This document shows positions 36,851 to 46,722 of a DNA stretch of 64,000 bases, piece after piece. Every line of letters starts with the position of its first letter. Positions within the stretch are counted from its first letter, which is position 1. This stretch comes from Hufsiella ginkgonis (lineage in GTDB: Bacteria; Bacteroidota; Bacteroidia; Sphingobacteriales; Sphingobacteriaceae). The notes under the pieces are model-generated. The model had not been told where the DNA came from. It saw only the letters and a program-made list of their open reading frames with translations, and did not search any database. The DNA lies in contig NZ_WVHS01000003.1 of the NCBI RefSeq assembly GCF_009834915.1, positions 124,001-188,000 of the forward strand. The letters are read 5' to 3'. A program made the translations under genes and the position numbers.

Positions 36851-38539
36851 TTATACTTTGGCAGAGATAGATTTCACTCCGAAAGCCCGGTATAAATAGA
36901 TGAAAAGGTGTAACACGGCGAACCCGGTTGAGAAAAGGAACAAGGCGGAATCGTCTGTTTCTGCTACCTGGTGATGGGCTATTGCGATCAGTGCCAGCAG
37001 CACAGTAAGGCTAACGCCGATTAATGATACGGTACGACTGCTTTTTAACAGCGTAACCGGGTTGTTATCAGATAGTAAGCTGTTTTTCATGCCGTAGAAG
37101 AGGTATACGTCAAGCCCGATGATCATCCAAACCACTAACCTGATCCAGGTATCAAGCGGCAGGAACACCATCATAAAGAGACAGGTTGCCACACCGAGGA
37201 TCGGGATCAGCGGTACTAGAGGTGTTTTAAACGCTCTTGGAATTTCCGGCATGCGTTTCCGAAGAATAATAATACCTATACAAACCAGGATGAATGCAAA
37301 GAGTGTACCGATGCTGGTCATTTCTCCTACCACCCGTGCAGGTACGAATGCGGCGAACAAGCTCACAAAAAGCATGAACAACATGTTGCTCTTAGCAGGA
37401 GTGCTGTATTTTGCGTGCACATTTGAGAATACTTTCGGAAGCAGCCCGTCTTTACTCATAGAGAAGAACACGCGTGACTGGCCCATCAGCATCACCAGGA
37501 TTACAGAGGCGTAACCGGCAAGAATGGCGACGATGATGGCTTTGTTTAACCACGGGAACGCAGGTGTGATAGAGCCGTCCGCATTTACGGCGCCCATATG
37601 ATCTATCGCGACAGCTACCGGCGCAATTCCGTCCTGGCCTTTAAAGTCAGTGTAGTTGGCTACACCGGTCATTACATGCGCGAACAAAATGTAGAGTACG
37701 GTACAGATAAGCAGGGAGATCAAAATCCCTTTAGGCATATCCTTGCCGGGGTTTTTCGCCTCCTGTGCCGCGGTAGACACGGCATCAAAACCGATGTAGG
37801 CAAAGAATACGATGGCTGCCGAGCGTACGATCCCGCTAAACCCGAACTCGCCGAACGTGCCGGTATTCTCCGGGATATATGGCGTATAATTTTCTGTGTG
37901 GATGAAGCTCCAGCCGAGGATGATAAAGATCAATACCACGACAACTTTAAGCGCGACGATCAACCCGTTAATGAAAGCCGATTCTTTAGTGCCCCTGATA
38001 AGCACCAGCGACATCAATATCACGATAAAGACCGCGGGCAGGTTTACCCCGCCGCTTACGACCGTTCCGTCTGCCAATGTAACTGAATCGAAGGGCGACA
38101 TGGTAAGCCCCACCGGCAGATGCAGGTCGAAATAACCGAGGAATTTAACTAAATACCTGCTCCAGCTTATCGAAACGGTGGCGGCTCCAACGGCGTATTC
38201 CAGCACAAGGTCCCAGCCGATGATCCAGGCTACAAATTCGCCCATGGTGGCGTAAGAATACGTATATGCACTGCCGGCTACGGGGATCATAGATGCAAAT
38301 TCTGCATAGCACAACCCTGCAAACGCACAGCCTATTGCTGCAATGATAAAAGAGATAGTAATGGCAGGACCTGCGTTATTGGCCGCAGCGCCTCCAGTAA
38401 TCGAAAATAATCCCGCACCGATAATTGCCCCGATACCAAGTGCAACCAGGTTGGTTGCCCCAAGCGTTCGCTTAAGGGAGCCCTCTCCGGTCTCTGCCGC
38501 CTCAGCTAAAAGTACAGTAATTGACTTTCTGAAATTCAT
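36851..38539 (-). CDS. APC family amino-acid permease (cationic amino-acid transporter type)
   Basis: The 562-residue membrane protein has about 14 hydrophobic segments. The N-terminal RTLGATNLVALGIGAIIGAG and GLFSITGGAA match the APC substrate-binding helix, and FFAYIGFDAVSTAAQEAKNP is the conserved TM6 region of the CAT subgroup. The C-terminal extra helices also fit CAT transporters, which take up lysine, arginine or related amino acids. Substrate is inferred from the subgroup only. It has its own promoter candidate and terminator. Confidence 0.93.
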   Translation of the reverse strand: MNFRKSITVLLAEAAETGEGSLKRTLGATNLVALGIGAIIGAGLFSITGGAAANNAGPAITISFIIAAIGCAFAGLCYAEFASMIPVAGSAYTYSYATMGEFVAWIIGWDLVLEYAVGAATVSISWSRYLVKFLGYFDLHLPVGLTMSPFDSVTLADGTVVSGGVNLPAVFIVILMSLVLIRGTKESAFINGLIVALKVVVVLIFIILGWSFIHTENYTPYIPENTGTFGEFGFSGIVRSAAIVFFAYIGFDAVSTAAQEAKNPGKDMPKGILISLLICTVLYILFAHVMTGVANYTDFKGQDGIAPVAVAIDHMGAVNADGSITPAFPWLNKAIIVAILAGYASVILVMLMGQSRVFFSMSKDGLLPKVFSNVHAKYSTPAKSNMLFMLFVSLFAAFVPARVVGEMTSIGTLFAFILVCIGIIILRKRMPEIPRAFKTPLVPLIPILGVATCLFMMVFLPLDTWIRLVVWMIIGLDVYLFYGMKNSLLSDNNPVTLLKSSRTVSLIGVSLTVLLALIAIAHHQVAETDDSALFLFSTGFAVLHLFIYLYRAFGVKSISAKV

Positions 38540-38585
38540 GATTAAGAGTTAATGTGTTTCGATAAGATTTTTATTAGTCTGAATC

Positions 38586-38593
38586 CAAACCTA
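38586..38593 (-). promoter_or_regulatory. Candidate promoter for the cationic amino-acid permease
   Basis: The minus strand reads TAGGTTTG, fitting TAnnTTTG, about 47 bases before the ATG. Confidence 0.4.
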
Positions 38594-38606
38594 ATTAAAA
38601 TAAATT

Positions 38607-38637
38607 TAAAAAAGAAAGGGGATCAAAGCTGATCCCC
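38607..38637 (-). terminator. Intrinsic terminator of hppA
   Basis: GGGGATCA (38618-38625) and TGATCCCC (38630-38637) form a perfect stem with a 4-base loop; on the minus strand it runs into TTTCTTTTTT. Confidence 0.9.
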
Positions 38638-38659
38638 TGTATTACGGTGAATTGTTACG

Positions 38660-40873
38660 TTATCTGAGCTTACCCGCCGAAATCATAGCTGTTTTAACCT
38701 CTTTTACGCGCACTTCCTTACGCACTTCGGGTTTGATGGCGCTGGTTTCCGCTAAATTTACATGAATGTGCGGCGCGATGATCAGCGATACGATCGACAT
38801 CAGCTTGATCAGGATATTCATAGACGGGCCGGACGTATCTTTGAAAGGATCACCCACAGTGTCGCCGGTTACCGAGGCTTTATGGGGTTCCGATTTTTTA
38901 TAGAAGATCTCCCCGTTAATTTCCACACCCTTTTCGAAACTCTTTTTGGCGTTATCCCAGGCTCCGCCGGCGTTTGACTGGAACATACCCATCAGTACGC
39001 CCGAAACCGTTACACCCGCCAGTAATCCGCCCAGTACTTCGGGGCCGAAGGTAAAGCCAACGATCAACGGTACTACCAGGGCTATGCCTCCCGGCAGCAT
39101 CATCTCGCGGATCGACGCCTTGGTGGAAATGGCCACGCATTTTTCATACTCCGGTTTCGCCTTGTACTCCATAATGCCCGGAATCTCGCGGAACTGGCGG
39201 CGTACTTCCTGTACCATGTCCATAGCGGCACGGCCTACTGCCGAGATGCATAGCGACGAGAAAATAAAGGGGATCATACCACCTACAAACAGGCCGGCGA
39301 GCACGTCGGCTTTATAGATATCGATGCTGTCGATCCCTGCTATACCCACAAACGCGGCAAATAACGCGAGCGAAGTAAGGGCGGCAGAAGCTATCGCGAA
39401 ACCTTTACCTGTCGCTGCCGTGGTATTCCCTACGGCATCCAGGTTATCCGTACGGTGACGCACCTCCTCGGGCAGCTGGCTCATTTCGGCGATCCCGCCT
39501 GCGTTATCGGCTATGGGGCCAAAGGCGTCGATAGCCAATTGCATCGCCGTAGTGGCCATCATGCCTGCCGCGGCGATAGATACCCCATAGAGGCCGGCAA
39601 AATAAAATGAACCGTAGATACCGCCTGCCAGTACCAGGATCGGTAACACAGTGGACTCCATCCCAACGGAAAGGCCCCCGATAATATTGGTCGCATGGCC
39701 GGTAGAAGATTGTTTAATGATAGATAGAACCGGGCGTTTACCCATGGCCGTATAATACTCGGTAATGATGCTCATCAGCGTTCCCACCACGAGACCTACC
39801 AGGATGGAGAAAAATACGTCGTTCTTTGTGAACGGTACATTCCTGATGGTAAGCGTATCCGGCAGCAGCCATTGGACCGCGAAATAAGAGGCGATGGCCG
39901 TTAACACGATCGACGACCAGTTGCCTATATTTAACGCGTTCTGCACGCTGTCTGTTTCGTTCCTGATCTTTACAAAAGACGCCGCTACGATTGAGAATAT
40001 CAGTCCTAACCCCGCGATCAGCATCGGCAGCAGGATAGGCGCGATGCCGCCGAAGTTGTCGTTTGAAACGATTTCCTGGCCAAGTACCATGGTGGCGAGG
40101 ATAGTAGCCACGTACGAGCCGAAAAGATCGGCGCCCATACCGGCAACGTCACCTACGTTATCGCCTACGTTATCGGCAATAGTAGCAGGGTTACGCACAT
40201 CATCTTCCGGGATACCGGCTTCTACTTTGCCCACCAGGTCGGCGCCTACGTCGGCTGCTTTGGTATAGATCCCGCCGCCTACGCGCGCGAACAAGGCGAT
40301 CGACTCCGCACCCAGCGAAAAGCCCGCCAGTACTTCCAGCGCTTTTTCCATGGCCGGGCCGTTCACATCGGCGCCCTGGCTAACCACGTACATATGGTAG
40401 AATACGATAAATAAAGACCCGAGGCCAAGTACCGCTAACCCGGCCACACCGAAGCCCATCACCGACCCGCCGGTAAAAGAAACCTTTAACGCCTTTGCCA
40501 GGCTGGTGCGCGCCGCTTGCGTGGTGCGTACGTTCGCTTTCGTGGCGATGTTCATGCCGATGTATCCCGCGAAAGCGGAAGTGAAGGCCCCGACAAGGAA
40601 TGAGATGGCGATGACCGGGCTGGAGGTCTCCACCAGCGTTCCCGACCATGCTAATAAGATGGCAGCAATTACCGCAAAATAAAAAAGTACTTTCCATTCG
40701 GCCCTTAAGAAGGCCATCGCACCGTCGGCAATGTAACCTGCAAGGGTTCTCATGTTCTCATCTCCCGCATCCTGTTTGGTTACCCAGGCCGATTTTGCCA
40801 GCATCACTAAAATCCCCGCAACCCCAAACACCGGGATCAGATAAATTAAATTAGTTTGTAAAAACTCCATCAT
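38660..40873 (-). CDS. hppA: Membrane ion-translocating pyrophosphatase
   Basis: The 737-residue protein hydrolyses pyrophosphate and pumps cations. About 16 membrane segments are visible. The substrate loop [18 protein letters not shown] and [20 protein letters not shown] carry the Asp residues that bind Mg-PPi. At about residue 481-490 the sequence is [10 protein letters not shown]; alanine (not lysine) at the fifth position marks the K+-dependent class. That class includes both H+ and Na+ pumps, and I cannot tell which this is. The C-terminus has an extra charged tail ending [18 protein letters not shown]. It has a consensus promoter and a strong terminator. Confidence 0.96.
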   Translation of the reverse strand: MMEFLQTNLIYLIPVFGVAGILVMLAKSAWVTKQDAGDENMRTLAGYIADGAMAFLRAEWKVLFYFAVIAAILLAWSGTLVETSSPVIAISFLVGAFTSAFAGYIGMNIATKANVRTTQAARTSLAKALKVSFTGGSVMGFGVAGLAVLGLGSLFIVFYHMYVVSQGADVNGPAMEKALEVLAGFSLGAESIALFARVGGGIYTKAADVGADLVGKVEAGIPEDDVRNPATIADNVGDNVGDVAGMGADLFGSYVATILATMVLGQEIVSNDNFGGIAPILLPMLIAGLGLIFSIVAASFVKIRNETDSVQNALNIGNWSSIVLTAIASYFAVQWLLPDTLTIRNVPFTKNDVFFSILVGLVVGTLMSIITEYYTAMGKRPVLSIIKQSSTGHATNIIGGLSVGMESTVLPILVLAGGIYGSFYFAGLYGVSIAAAGMMATTAMQLAIDAFGPIADNAGGIAEMSQLPEEVRHRTDNLDAVGNTTAATGKGFAIASAALTSLALFAAFVGIAGIDSIDIYKADVLAGLFVGGMIPFIFSSLCISAVGRAAMDMVQEVRRQFREIPGIMEYKAKPEYEKCVAISTKASIREMMLPGGIALVVPLIVGFTFGPEVLGGLLAGVTVSGVLMGMFQSNAGGAWDNAKKSFEKGVEINGEIFYKKSEPHKASVTGDTVGDPFKDTSGPSMNILIKLMSIVSLIIAPHIHVNLAETSAIKPEVRKEVRVKEVKTAMISAGKLR

Positions 40874-40913
40874 GTAGTATTAGTTAATATCGATTAGTTT
40901 TTTGATAAGAGGC

Positions 40914-40944
40914 CAAAAATAAGAGGCTTAACGGATTAATCAAA
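40914..40944 (-). promoter_or_regulatory. Consensus promoter of hppA
   Basis: On the minus strand, a -33 TTTG (40941-40944) is followed after 19 bases by a -7 TATTTTTG (40914-40921), matching the Bacteroidota promoter fully. The start would lie about 35 bases before the hppA ATG. Confidence 0.72.
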
Positions 40945-40982
40945 TTTATTGGTGATTTATTAGTTGCCGGTTTTCAGTTGCC

Positions 40983-41071
40983 AGTTATCGGTTTCAGTGA
41001 TCCGCGTTACGGGTGTTTATATCGTTGCCTGTCGTTATCAAACTGAACGCTGATCACTGGTACTGATAACT
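40983..41071. repeat. 20-bp inverted repeat between hppA and the divergent permease
   Basis: AGTTATCGGTTTCAGTGATC (40983-41002) and GATCACTGGTACTGATAACT (41052-41071) pair with 17 of 20 matches across 49 bases. Further partial copies of the GTTTTCAGTTGCCAGTTATC theme precede the left arm. It is intergenic, upstream of both genes. Confidence 0.65.
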
Positions 41072-41111
41072 AAAAGTGATATATTCGTATTCTCAACCTA
41101 AACCCAACAAC

Positions 41112-42560
41112 ATGACCAAACCTTCAGAACCAACCGCGATGAAGCGGGAATTCACCTTGCTCGACGGTACCCTTTTAGTGGCGGGAAGCATGATCGGCTC
41201 CGGCGTTTTTATCGTGGCGGCAGACATTACCAGTTATGTAGGCTCGGCCGGGTGGCTGATCGTTGTGTGGTTGATCACAGGTTTTATGACGCTGGCCGCC
41301 GCCCTGAGCTATGGCGAGCTGAGCGGGATGTTCCCGAAAGCCGGCGGCCAATACGTATACCTGAAAGAAGCCTATAACTCACTTATCGCCTTCTTATATG
41401 GCTGGAGTTTTTTTGCGGTCATACAAACGGGCACGATCGCTGCGGTAGGGGTTGCGTTTTCGAAGTTCGCCGCGTATATTTTTCCGCCGCTCAGCGAAGA
41501 CAATATTATACTAAGTTTCCAAACCGGTGTGGATGCCGCCGGCGCGGGCAAGTTTTTTACCATCAGCGCTGCGCAGATCGTTTCGATACTGCTCATCGTA
41601 TTTCTTACCTATGTAAATACCAAAGGTGTAAAAGGCGGTAAGCTCATTCAAACATTCTTTACTTCTACCAAGCTGTTAAGCCTTTTTGGTCTCATCATCT
41701 TCGGCTTCATACTAATGAAACCGGAAGTATGGCAGGCCAACTGGGCCGATGCCTGGCAATTGCGGGGGTTAAGCAAGGACGGGTCCTTTACAGAATATGC
41801 CGCCATCGCCGCTATCGGTGCCGTTGCTGCCGCGATGGTGGGTTCGATATTCAGCAGCGACGCCTGGAACAGCGTGACCTTCATCGCCGGCGAAATGGAA
41901 AACCCAAAACGTAATATCGGCCTCAGCCTGTTCCTGGGTACTTTGATCGTAACCATTATCTACGTGCTCGCCAACCTCATGTATACCGCGGTGCTTCCGC
42001 TGAATGATATCGTGAACGCCGAAAAAAGCCGGGTAGCCGTCGACGCATCCAAGGTGATCTTTGGCGATATGGGCACCATCGTAATCGCGGTAATGATCAT
42101 GATCTCTACCTTCGGCTGTAATAACGGCCTCATTCTTTCGGGAGCCAGGGTATACTACACGATGGCGAAAGATGGCCTGTTCTTTAAAAAAGCGGGAGAG
42201 CTTAATAAACATGCCGTGCCTGAATTCGGGCTTTGGGCGCAATGCCTGGTAGCTGCCATCCTATGCCTCAGCGGGCAATACGGTAACCTGCTGGATATGA
42301 TCTCCTTTGTAGTGGTGATCTTTTATGTGTTAACCATAGCCGGGATCTTCATCCTTCGCGCGAAGCGTCCCGATGCGGAACGGCCTTATAAAGCTTTTCT
42401 TTACCCGGTGCTTCCCGCAATCTACATCGTGATGGGGCTGGCTTTCTGTGCATTGCTCATCAAGTTTAAACCGGAATATACCTGGCCGGGGCTGATCATC
42501 GTATTGATAGGGCTGCCGATCTACTTTATTTCGAAACCGAAGGGGAGTACGACGGTTTAA
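41112..42560 (+). CDS. APC family amino-acid permease
   Basis: The 482-residue membrane protein has 12 hydrophobic segments. The first, LLVAGSMIGSGVFIVAADI, carries the GSGVFI substrate loop of APC transporters (LAT/YcgH-like branch), and SSDAWNSVTFIAGEMENPKR is the conserved TM6-loop. The ATG at 41112 is chosen because the GTG at 41076 overlaps upstream low-complexity sequence. It belongs to a different branch from the permease at 37-38 kb. Substrate is unknown. Confidence 0.92.
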   Translation: MTKPSEPTAMKREFTLLDGTLLVAGSMIGSGVFIVAADITSYVGSAGWLIVVWLITGFMTLAAALSYGELSGMFPKAGGQYVYLKEAYNSLIAFLYGWSFFAVIQTGTIAAVGVAFSKFAAYIFPPLSEDNIILSFQTGVDAAGAGKFFTISAAQIVSILLIVFLTYVNTKGVKGGKLIQTFFTSTKLLSLFGLIIFGFILMKPEVWQANWADAWQLRGLSKDGSFTEYAAIAAIGAVAAAMVGSIFSSDAWNSVTFIAGEMENPKRNIGLSLFLGTLIVTIIYVLANLMYTAVLPLNDIVNAEKSRVAVDASKVIFGDMGTIVIAVMIMISTFGCNNGLILSGARVYYTMAKDGLFFKKAGELNKHAVPEFGLWAQCLVAAILCLSGQYGNLLDMISFVVVIFYVLTIAGIFILRAKRPDAERPYKAFLYPVLPAIYIVMGLAFCALLIKFKPEYTWPGLIIVLIGLPIYFISKPKGSTTV

Positions 42561-42631
42561 CAACTTAGGATTGAAGGAATGCCGGAGTCGTTCCGGTTCT
42601 CCGGTATCTTACTGATCCTATTTGATACCTT

Positions 42632-43969
42632 ATGAAGCACCACTATCTTATTTGCCTCTTAGCGTCCGGACTGCTTGCCTGCGCCCCGTCTTTAAGGAAG
42701 CCCGACAAACAGCCGGCTTACTCCCAAAAGATGGTAGAGAACCGTGCCATGAAGCGGTTTTTCAGTAACCGCGGCGAACAAGAGCTGGCAACGGCGCATT
42801 GGGATTATGTACCCGGTTTGGTAGCTTACAGCGTGCTGAAAGCCTGGGAACAATACCCGGAGAAAACGGAATACTACCGGGTGGTAAAGGCGTATGCCGA
42901 CCACTGCCTCCAGGGAAAAGATACCGTGGGCGTCGGCGTAAGCAACATCGACGACCTGGCCGCCGGGAGGATCTTTTTTACCCTTTACCAAACCGAGTTA
43001 AAAAAAGGCAATAAAGCCGATGCGGTGCGTTATAAAACATGCGTAACCGTGCTCAGGAACAAGCTGAAGTACGACCACCGCCGCATCAGCGCAGGAAAAC
43101 CCGGCACCGGCGGTTTTTTTCATAAAGCGCAATACCCTAACCAGATGTGGCTCGACGGCTTATATATGGGCCCGGCGATGTATGCGGGTTGGCAGACCGT
43201 GTTTGGAAAGGAAACGGGTGATGAGGACAACCGCCAATCGTGGGACGACATCACGCTGCAGTTCAAAACCATCCACAGATATACTTACGACACCGAAAAG
43301 CAGCTCAACTACCACGCCTGGAGCGCCGACCCGGACGACGAAAACTCTTTCTGGGCTCGTAAAAGCGGGCCGTTCAAGGGCTGTTCCCGGGAGTTCTGGG
43401 GCAGGGGAATGGGCTGGTACTTCGCGGCCCTGGTCGATGTATTGGAGCTGATGCCCAAAGAACGCCCCGGCTATGATACGCTAAAAAGCATCGTTAACCA
43501 GGTAGCGGCAGGGCTTGCCCGTTACCAGGATAAAACGAGCGGATGCTGGTACCAGCTCCTGCAATACGACGGTAGAATGATAGCGGACAATAAAGGCGAC
43601 CTGGTGGCGGGGCAAACGTTTAACGGCGGAAATAAGAGCAATTACCTGGAATCTTCGGCATCGTCGATGTTTACCTATGCTTATCTGAAGGGAATCCGTT
43701 TGAAAGTGCTCGACCGGGGAACTTATCTCCCGGTAGCGGAAAAAGCCTACCTGGGACTATTGACCAACTTTATCCGTGAAGAAAGTAACGGGGAGTTGTC
43801 GATAACGCAATCCTGCGCCTCAGCGGGATTAGGACCGGCAAAAGACAGATCAAGAACGGGTACGATCAATTATTATCTCTGTGGTAAGGATGTAACGGTT
43901 ACCCAAAATGAGGGGAAAGCGATCGGGCCGTTTATATTGGCGAGTTTGGAGTTTGAGAGGAGGAAATAG
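42632..43969 (+). CDS. Glycoside hydrolase GH88/GH105-like lipoprotein
   Basis: The 445-residue protein has a lipoprotein signal (MKHHYLICLLASGLLAC). The alpha/alpha-toroid core has PNQMWLDGLYMGPAMYAGW, with the aspartate that starts hydration in unsaturated glucuronyl/rhamnogalacturonyl hydrolases, then NYHAWSADPDDENSFW and REFWGRGMGWYFAALVDVLE. These enzymes remove the 4,5-unsaturated uronic acid left by polysaccharide lyases. GH105 (YteR-like) fits best. There is no lyase or SusCD pair nearby. The next gene, an exported oxidoreductase, runs in the same direction but has its own promoter. Confidence 0.9.
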   Translation: MKHHYLICLLASGLLACAPSLRKPDKQPAYSQKMVENRAMKRFFSNRGEQELATAHWDYVPGLVAYSVLKAWEQYPEKTEYYRVVKAYADHCLQGKDTVGVGVSNIDDLAAGRIFFTLYQTELKKGNKADAVRYKTCVTVLRNKLKYDHRRISAGKPGTGGFFHKAQYPNQMWLDGLYMGPAMYAGWQTVFGKETGDEDNRQSWDDITLQFKTIHRYTYDTEKQLNYHAWSADPDDENSFWARKSGPFKGCSREFWGRGMGWYFAALVDVLELMPKERPGYDTLKSIVNQVAAGLARYQDKTSGCWYQLLQYDGRMIADNKGDLVAGQTFNGGNKSNYLESSASSMFTYAYLKGIRLKVLDRGTYLPVAEKAYLGLLTNFIREESNGELSITQSCASAGLGPAKDRSRTGTINYYLCGKDVTVTQNEGKAIGPFILASLEFERRK

Positions 43970-44005
43970 CCTGGCGGGGTGACAGGACACGGTAGAAGTG
44001 ACGTA

Positions 44006-44013
44006 TATATTTG
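44006..44013 (+). promoter_or_regulatory. Candidate promoter for the Gfo/Idh/MocA gene (TATATTTG)
   Basis: TATATTTG matches TAnnTTTG and lies 56 bases before the ATG, after the end of the glycosidase gene. Confidence 0.5.
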
Positions 44014-44069
44014 TATTTTAGCGTTTAACCGGCCTTCCGGCTCTTAACTACCCTAAAACGAACGAACCA

Positions 44070-45188
44070 ATGGAAACCCGCCGCAACTTCCTCCAGAAAT
44101 TAGCCGCCTCGGCGATCGTATTGCCCATGGCACCTGTAACTGAAAGCTGGGCTGCCGATGCCATAAGTCATGAACCCTACGATGGGCCCGTTCTTCGCGT
44201 CGCCATGATGGGGCTGGGCAGCTACGCTAACCGCGTTGCCGATGCCATGAAATCGTGTGTGAAGGCGAAGATCGTAGGCGTGGTAAGCGGTACGCCCGAG
44301 AAGATCACCGATTGGCAGGACAGGTTCGGGATTCCCGGAAAGAACTGTTACACCTATGAAAACTTCGATTCGCTTAAGTCGAATCCCGACATCGACGCGG
44401 TTTATATCACCACGCCCAATTCACTTCACCGTCCCTATGCCGTACGGGTTGCAGCCGCCGGTAAACACGTGATTTCCGAGAAACCGATGGCAGTGAATGC
44501 AGCAGACGGGCAGCTCATGATCGATGCCTGTAAGAAAGCGGGCGTGAAATTACTGGTAGGCTATCGATTGCATTTCGAAGCGAGAACGCTCGAAGTGGTA
44601 CGTATGCGGCAGGCCGGAGAATTCGGCAAGATCCGCTTTTTCCAGGGGCTCAGCGGCTTCAGGATAGGAGACCCCACCCAGTGGAGGCTCAATAAACAGC
44701 TCGCCGGCGGAGGCTCGATGATGGATATAGGCGTTTACTCCATCAATGGTGCAAGATACATGCTGGGCGAAGACCCGATCTGGGTAACCGCACAGGAAAC
44801 GAAAACCGACCCGGTAAAGTTTAAAGCCGGGATCGACGAAACTATCCAGTTCCAGCTGGGCTTCCCGTCGGGCGCGGTGGCTTCCTGCCTCTCAACTTAT
44901 AATATGAACAACCTCGACCGGTTTTTCTTAACGGGGGAAAAGGGCTTTGCTGAAATGGTGCCGTCCACCGGCTACGGCCCGCTAAAGGGTAAAACACATA
45001 AGGGCGAATTGACCAGCCCCCATATAACCCACCAGACTCAGCAAATGGAGCAGTTCGCAGGCATCCTGCTCGAAGGCAAATCTGCGCCCATCCCGGTCGA
45101 CGGAGAAGAGGGCCTGAAAGACCTGAAGATCATCGACGCGATCTACGAGGCGGTAAAGACGGGGGAGAAGGTGATGCTGAAGCTGTAG
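44070..45188 (+). CDS. Tat-exported Gfo/Idh/MocA family oxidoreductase
   Basis: The 372-residue product has a twin-arginine signal (TRRNFLQKLAASAIVLPMAP). The Rossmann part begins LRVAMMGLGSYANRVADAM, and the family motif is HVISEKPMAVNAADGQ (EKP). The C-terminal domain has LLVGYRLHFEARTLEV and GGSMMDIGVYSINGARYMLG, where GGSxMDIGVY is the conserved substrate-side helix. Members oxidise sugars or act as glycosidases with NAD(P). Export with the cofactor bound is consistent with Tat. Related to glucose-fructose oxidoreductase; substrate unknown. Confidence 0.93.
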   Translation: METRRNFLQKLAASAIVLPMAPVTESWAADAISHEPYDGPVLRVAMMGLGSYANRVADAMKSCVKAKIVGVVSGTPEKITDWQDRFGIPGKNCYTYENFDSLKSNPDIDAVYITTPNSLHRPYAVRVAAAGKHVISEKPMAVNAADGQLMIDACKKAGVKLLVGYRLHFEARTLEVVRMRQAGEFGKIRFFQGLSGFRIGDPTQWRLNKQLAGGGSMMDIGVYSINGARYMLGEDPIWVTAQETKTDPVKFKAGIDETIQFQLGFPSGAVASCLSTYNMNNLDRFFLTGEKGFAEMVPSTGYGPLKGKTHKGELTSPHITHQTQQMEQFAGILLEGKSAPIPVDGEEGLKDLKIIDAIYEAVKTGEKVMLKL

Positions 45189-45209
45189 GCTGCCTGCTTA
45201 TAACCCCGA

Positions 45210-46454
45210 TCACCTTACCGAACTAAATTTATCCAGCCCCGGTATGTGTTTTCTCTTTCGTTCCAGCTCCAGCTGGTAGATCAGCTGCCCTATATTCTTC
45301 ATGAACGGATAACAAACCGTTTCGTACTCATACTTATTGTCGTTATAGATCCCGTCTTCATTAGACTGGACGACCACGGTGAGCAGGAATTCGATCTTGT
45401 TTTTAAAGTCGACGATGTAGGCGTTATCGATGACGTACCCGTATGAATCGCCGTACTTATTAAAGATGCGCAGGTTGGGATCGGTCAAGGCATTCTTATC
45501 CCGGCCGTAATAAAGCATTTTGGCATAGGTGGGCCAGAATGCTTTCGGGTCGTATTTTGGGAAATCGCTTTCGGTGGGATACATAGACATATACCGGTAG
45601 ATCAGCTCGTAATCGCCGGCGGTGAGATTGAATCGCTCCTTCCCGGGGAACGCTTCCGGGAAGAGTAGTTTTTTCATCACCTGCTGCTGGTCCTGTATGG
45701 GGTAAACATTCTTGTCAGCGAAGCTGTAGGGTTCGTTCACCAGTTTATCATTGGCGTCCATATAACCAGTACCGCGTGAAAGGTTTTGCAATTTCAGCGG
45801 GTAGTCTGTTGCGTCGTATTGGGCTTCCTGCCGGTAGACAAGCTTTCCGCCGGTATAAAAACTGACGGGGTTGGTATGCCTGGCGGATTCCCCGGCATCG
45901 CCGATGGCCAAACGGTTCAGGATACGGCTGTGCACGGCGCCGTTCTGCCGTAGTTTTTCGTTAATCTCCGCACGGCCGATAAATTCAAAGAGGCGGTTAA
46001 ACGCGTCGTTATCGCTGGTGAGCAGGATCTTTTTGATATAGTGCTCGATGGAGGGGAGGCCGTTTGCCGCGGTGCTGTCTACGTTTACCCGCGTCTGCCT
46101 TGCGAAGGCGCTGTCGGTGATCATGACGCTGGTACGCGAAAGCCCCGGAATTTTAAGGCGGTTGATCTTTTCCAGGGCGAAGATCACTGCAGGGAGCTTC
46201 ACGGTGCTCGCCGGGTAAAAATACCAGGAAGGATCGGGGTGATAGCCGAATGATTTAAAATGAGGCACGTTCCGCGAATCGCGGTTGATCTGCGTGTACA
46301 GGATCTGCACTTCGTTGTTTCCCGGGCGGGAAAGAATGCCGCCAAATTCGTCCGGGTGCGCCTTCATTAGTTTCTCCAGGAAGCGTTTGTCGGTTTTATT
46401 CTGGGCAGGTAGCATGGCTGGCAGCATACATAATAAGAGGAAAATCCGCATCAT
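45210..46454 (-). CDS. Class A beta-lactamase-fold serine hydrolase
   Basis: The 414-residue exported protein (signal MMRIFLLLCMLPAMLPAQ) has the active-site serine in PASTVKLPAVIFALEKI (SxxK) and the SDN-type motif in LTSDNDAFNRLFEFI. The third box is unclear; FNKYGDSYGYV may carry a KYG in place of K(T/S)G. It is about 120 residues longer than typical class A enzymes, with a large insert between boxes two and three. True beta-lactamase activity is uncertain; a peptidase or esterase role is possible. It is divergent from the cobalamin riboswitch. Confidence 0.85.
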   Translation of the reverse strand: MMRIFLLLCMLPAMLPAQNKTDKRFLEKLMKAHPDEFGGILSRPGNNEVQILYTQINRDSRNVPHFKSFGYHPDPSWYFYPASTVKLPAVIFALEKINRLKIPGLSRTSVMITDSAFARQTRVNVDSTAANGLPSIEHYIKKILLTSDNDAFNRLFEFIGRAEINEKLRQNGAVHSRILNRLAIGDAGESARHTNPVSFYTGGKLVYRQEAQYDATDYPLKLQNLSRGTGYMDANDKLVNEPYSFADKNVYPIQDQQQVMKKLLFPEAFPGKERFNLTAGDYELIYRYMSMYPTESDFPKYDPKAFWPTYAKMLYYGRDKNALTDPNLRIFNKYGDSYGYVIDNAYIVDFKNKIEFLLTVVVQSNEDGIYNDNKYEYETVCYPFMKNIGQLIYQLELERKRKHIPGLDKFSSVR

Positions 46455-46499
46455 AAACGAAGATATAGAGAATTTTTATCGTTGTGAGGAATGTTCTGC

Positions 46500-46507
46500 T
46501 ACCTTTG
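46500..46507 (+). promoter_or_regulatory. Promoter of the cobalamin-controlled transcript (TACCTTTG)
   Basis: TACCTTTG fits TAnnTTTG and lies immediately before the riboswitch. Confidence 0.55.
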
Positions 46508-46516
46508 CGGCGCTAT

Positions 46517-46685
46517 TGGTGTCCGCAAATGCGGACTTAAAAGGGAACCGGGTGCGAATCCCGGACAGTCCCGCTGCTGTGTTCTCCGTTTAACGGTCGT
46601 CCATTCTTATTGTCACTGTCCTGCCGCCGGCGGGGCGGGAAGGCAGGACCTCACCGGGAGTAAGTCAGAAGACCTGCCAGGAGCC
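46517..46685 (+). promoter_or_regulatory. Cobalamin (B12) riboswitch
   Basis: Conserved elements occur in order: AAAAGGGAA followed by the GGGTGCGAATCCCGG hairpin, CAGTCCCGCTGCTGTG, a variable insert, CACTGTCCTGCC, GGGAAGGC, and the B12 box GTAAGTCAGAAGACCTGCC (46660-46678). This is the adenosylcobalamin/cobalamin riboswitch core. It precedes a BtuB-like receptor gene, which it should repress when B12 is plentiful. Confidence 0.93.
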
Positions 46686-46722
46686 TGAACTAATTCATAG
46701 CTTTCGGGGATTGAAGCTTAGG

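Noticed and set aside
46491..46688. Short open frame over the riboswitch
   Set aside because: The conserved bases are explained by the cobalamin riboswitch, and the peptide has no protein-like pattern.
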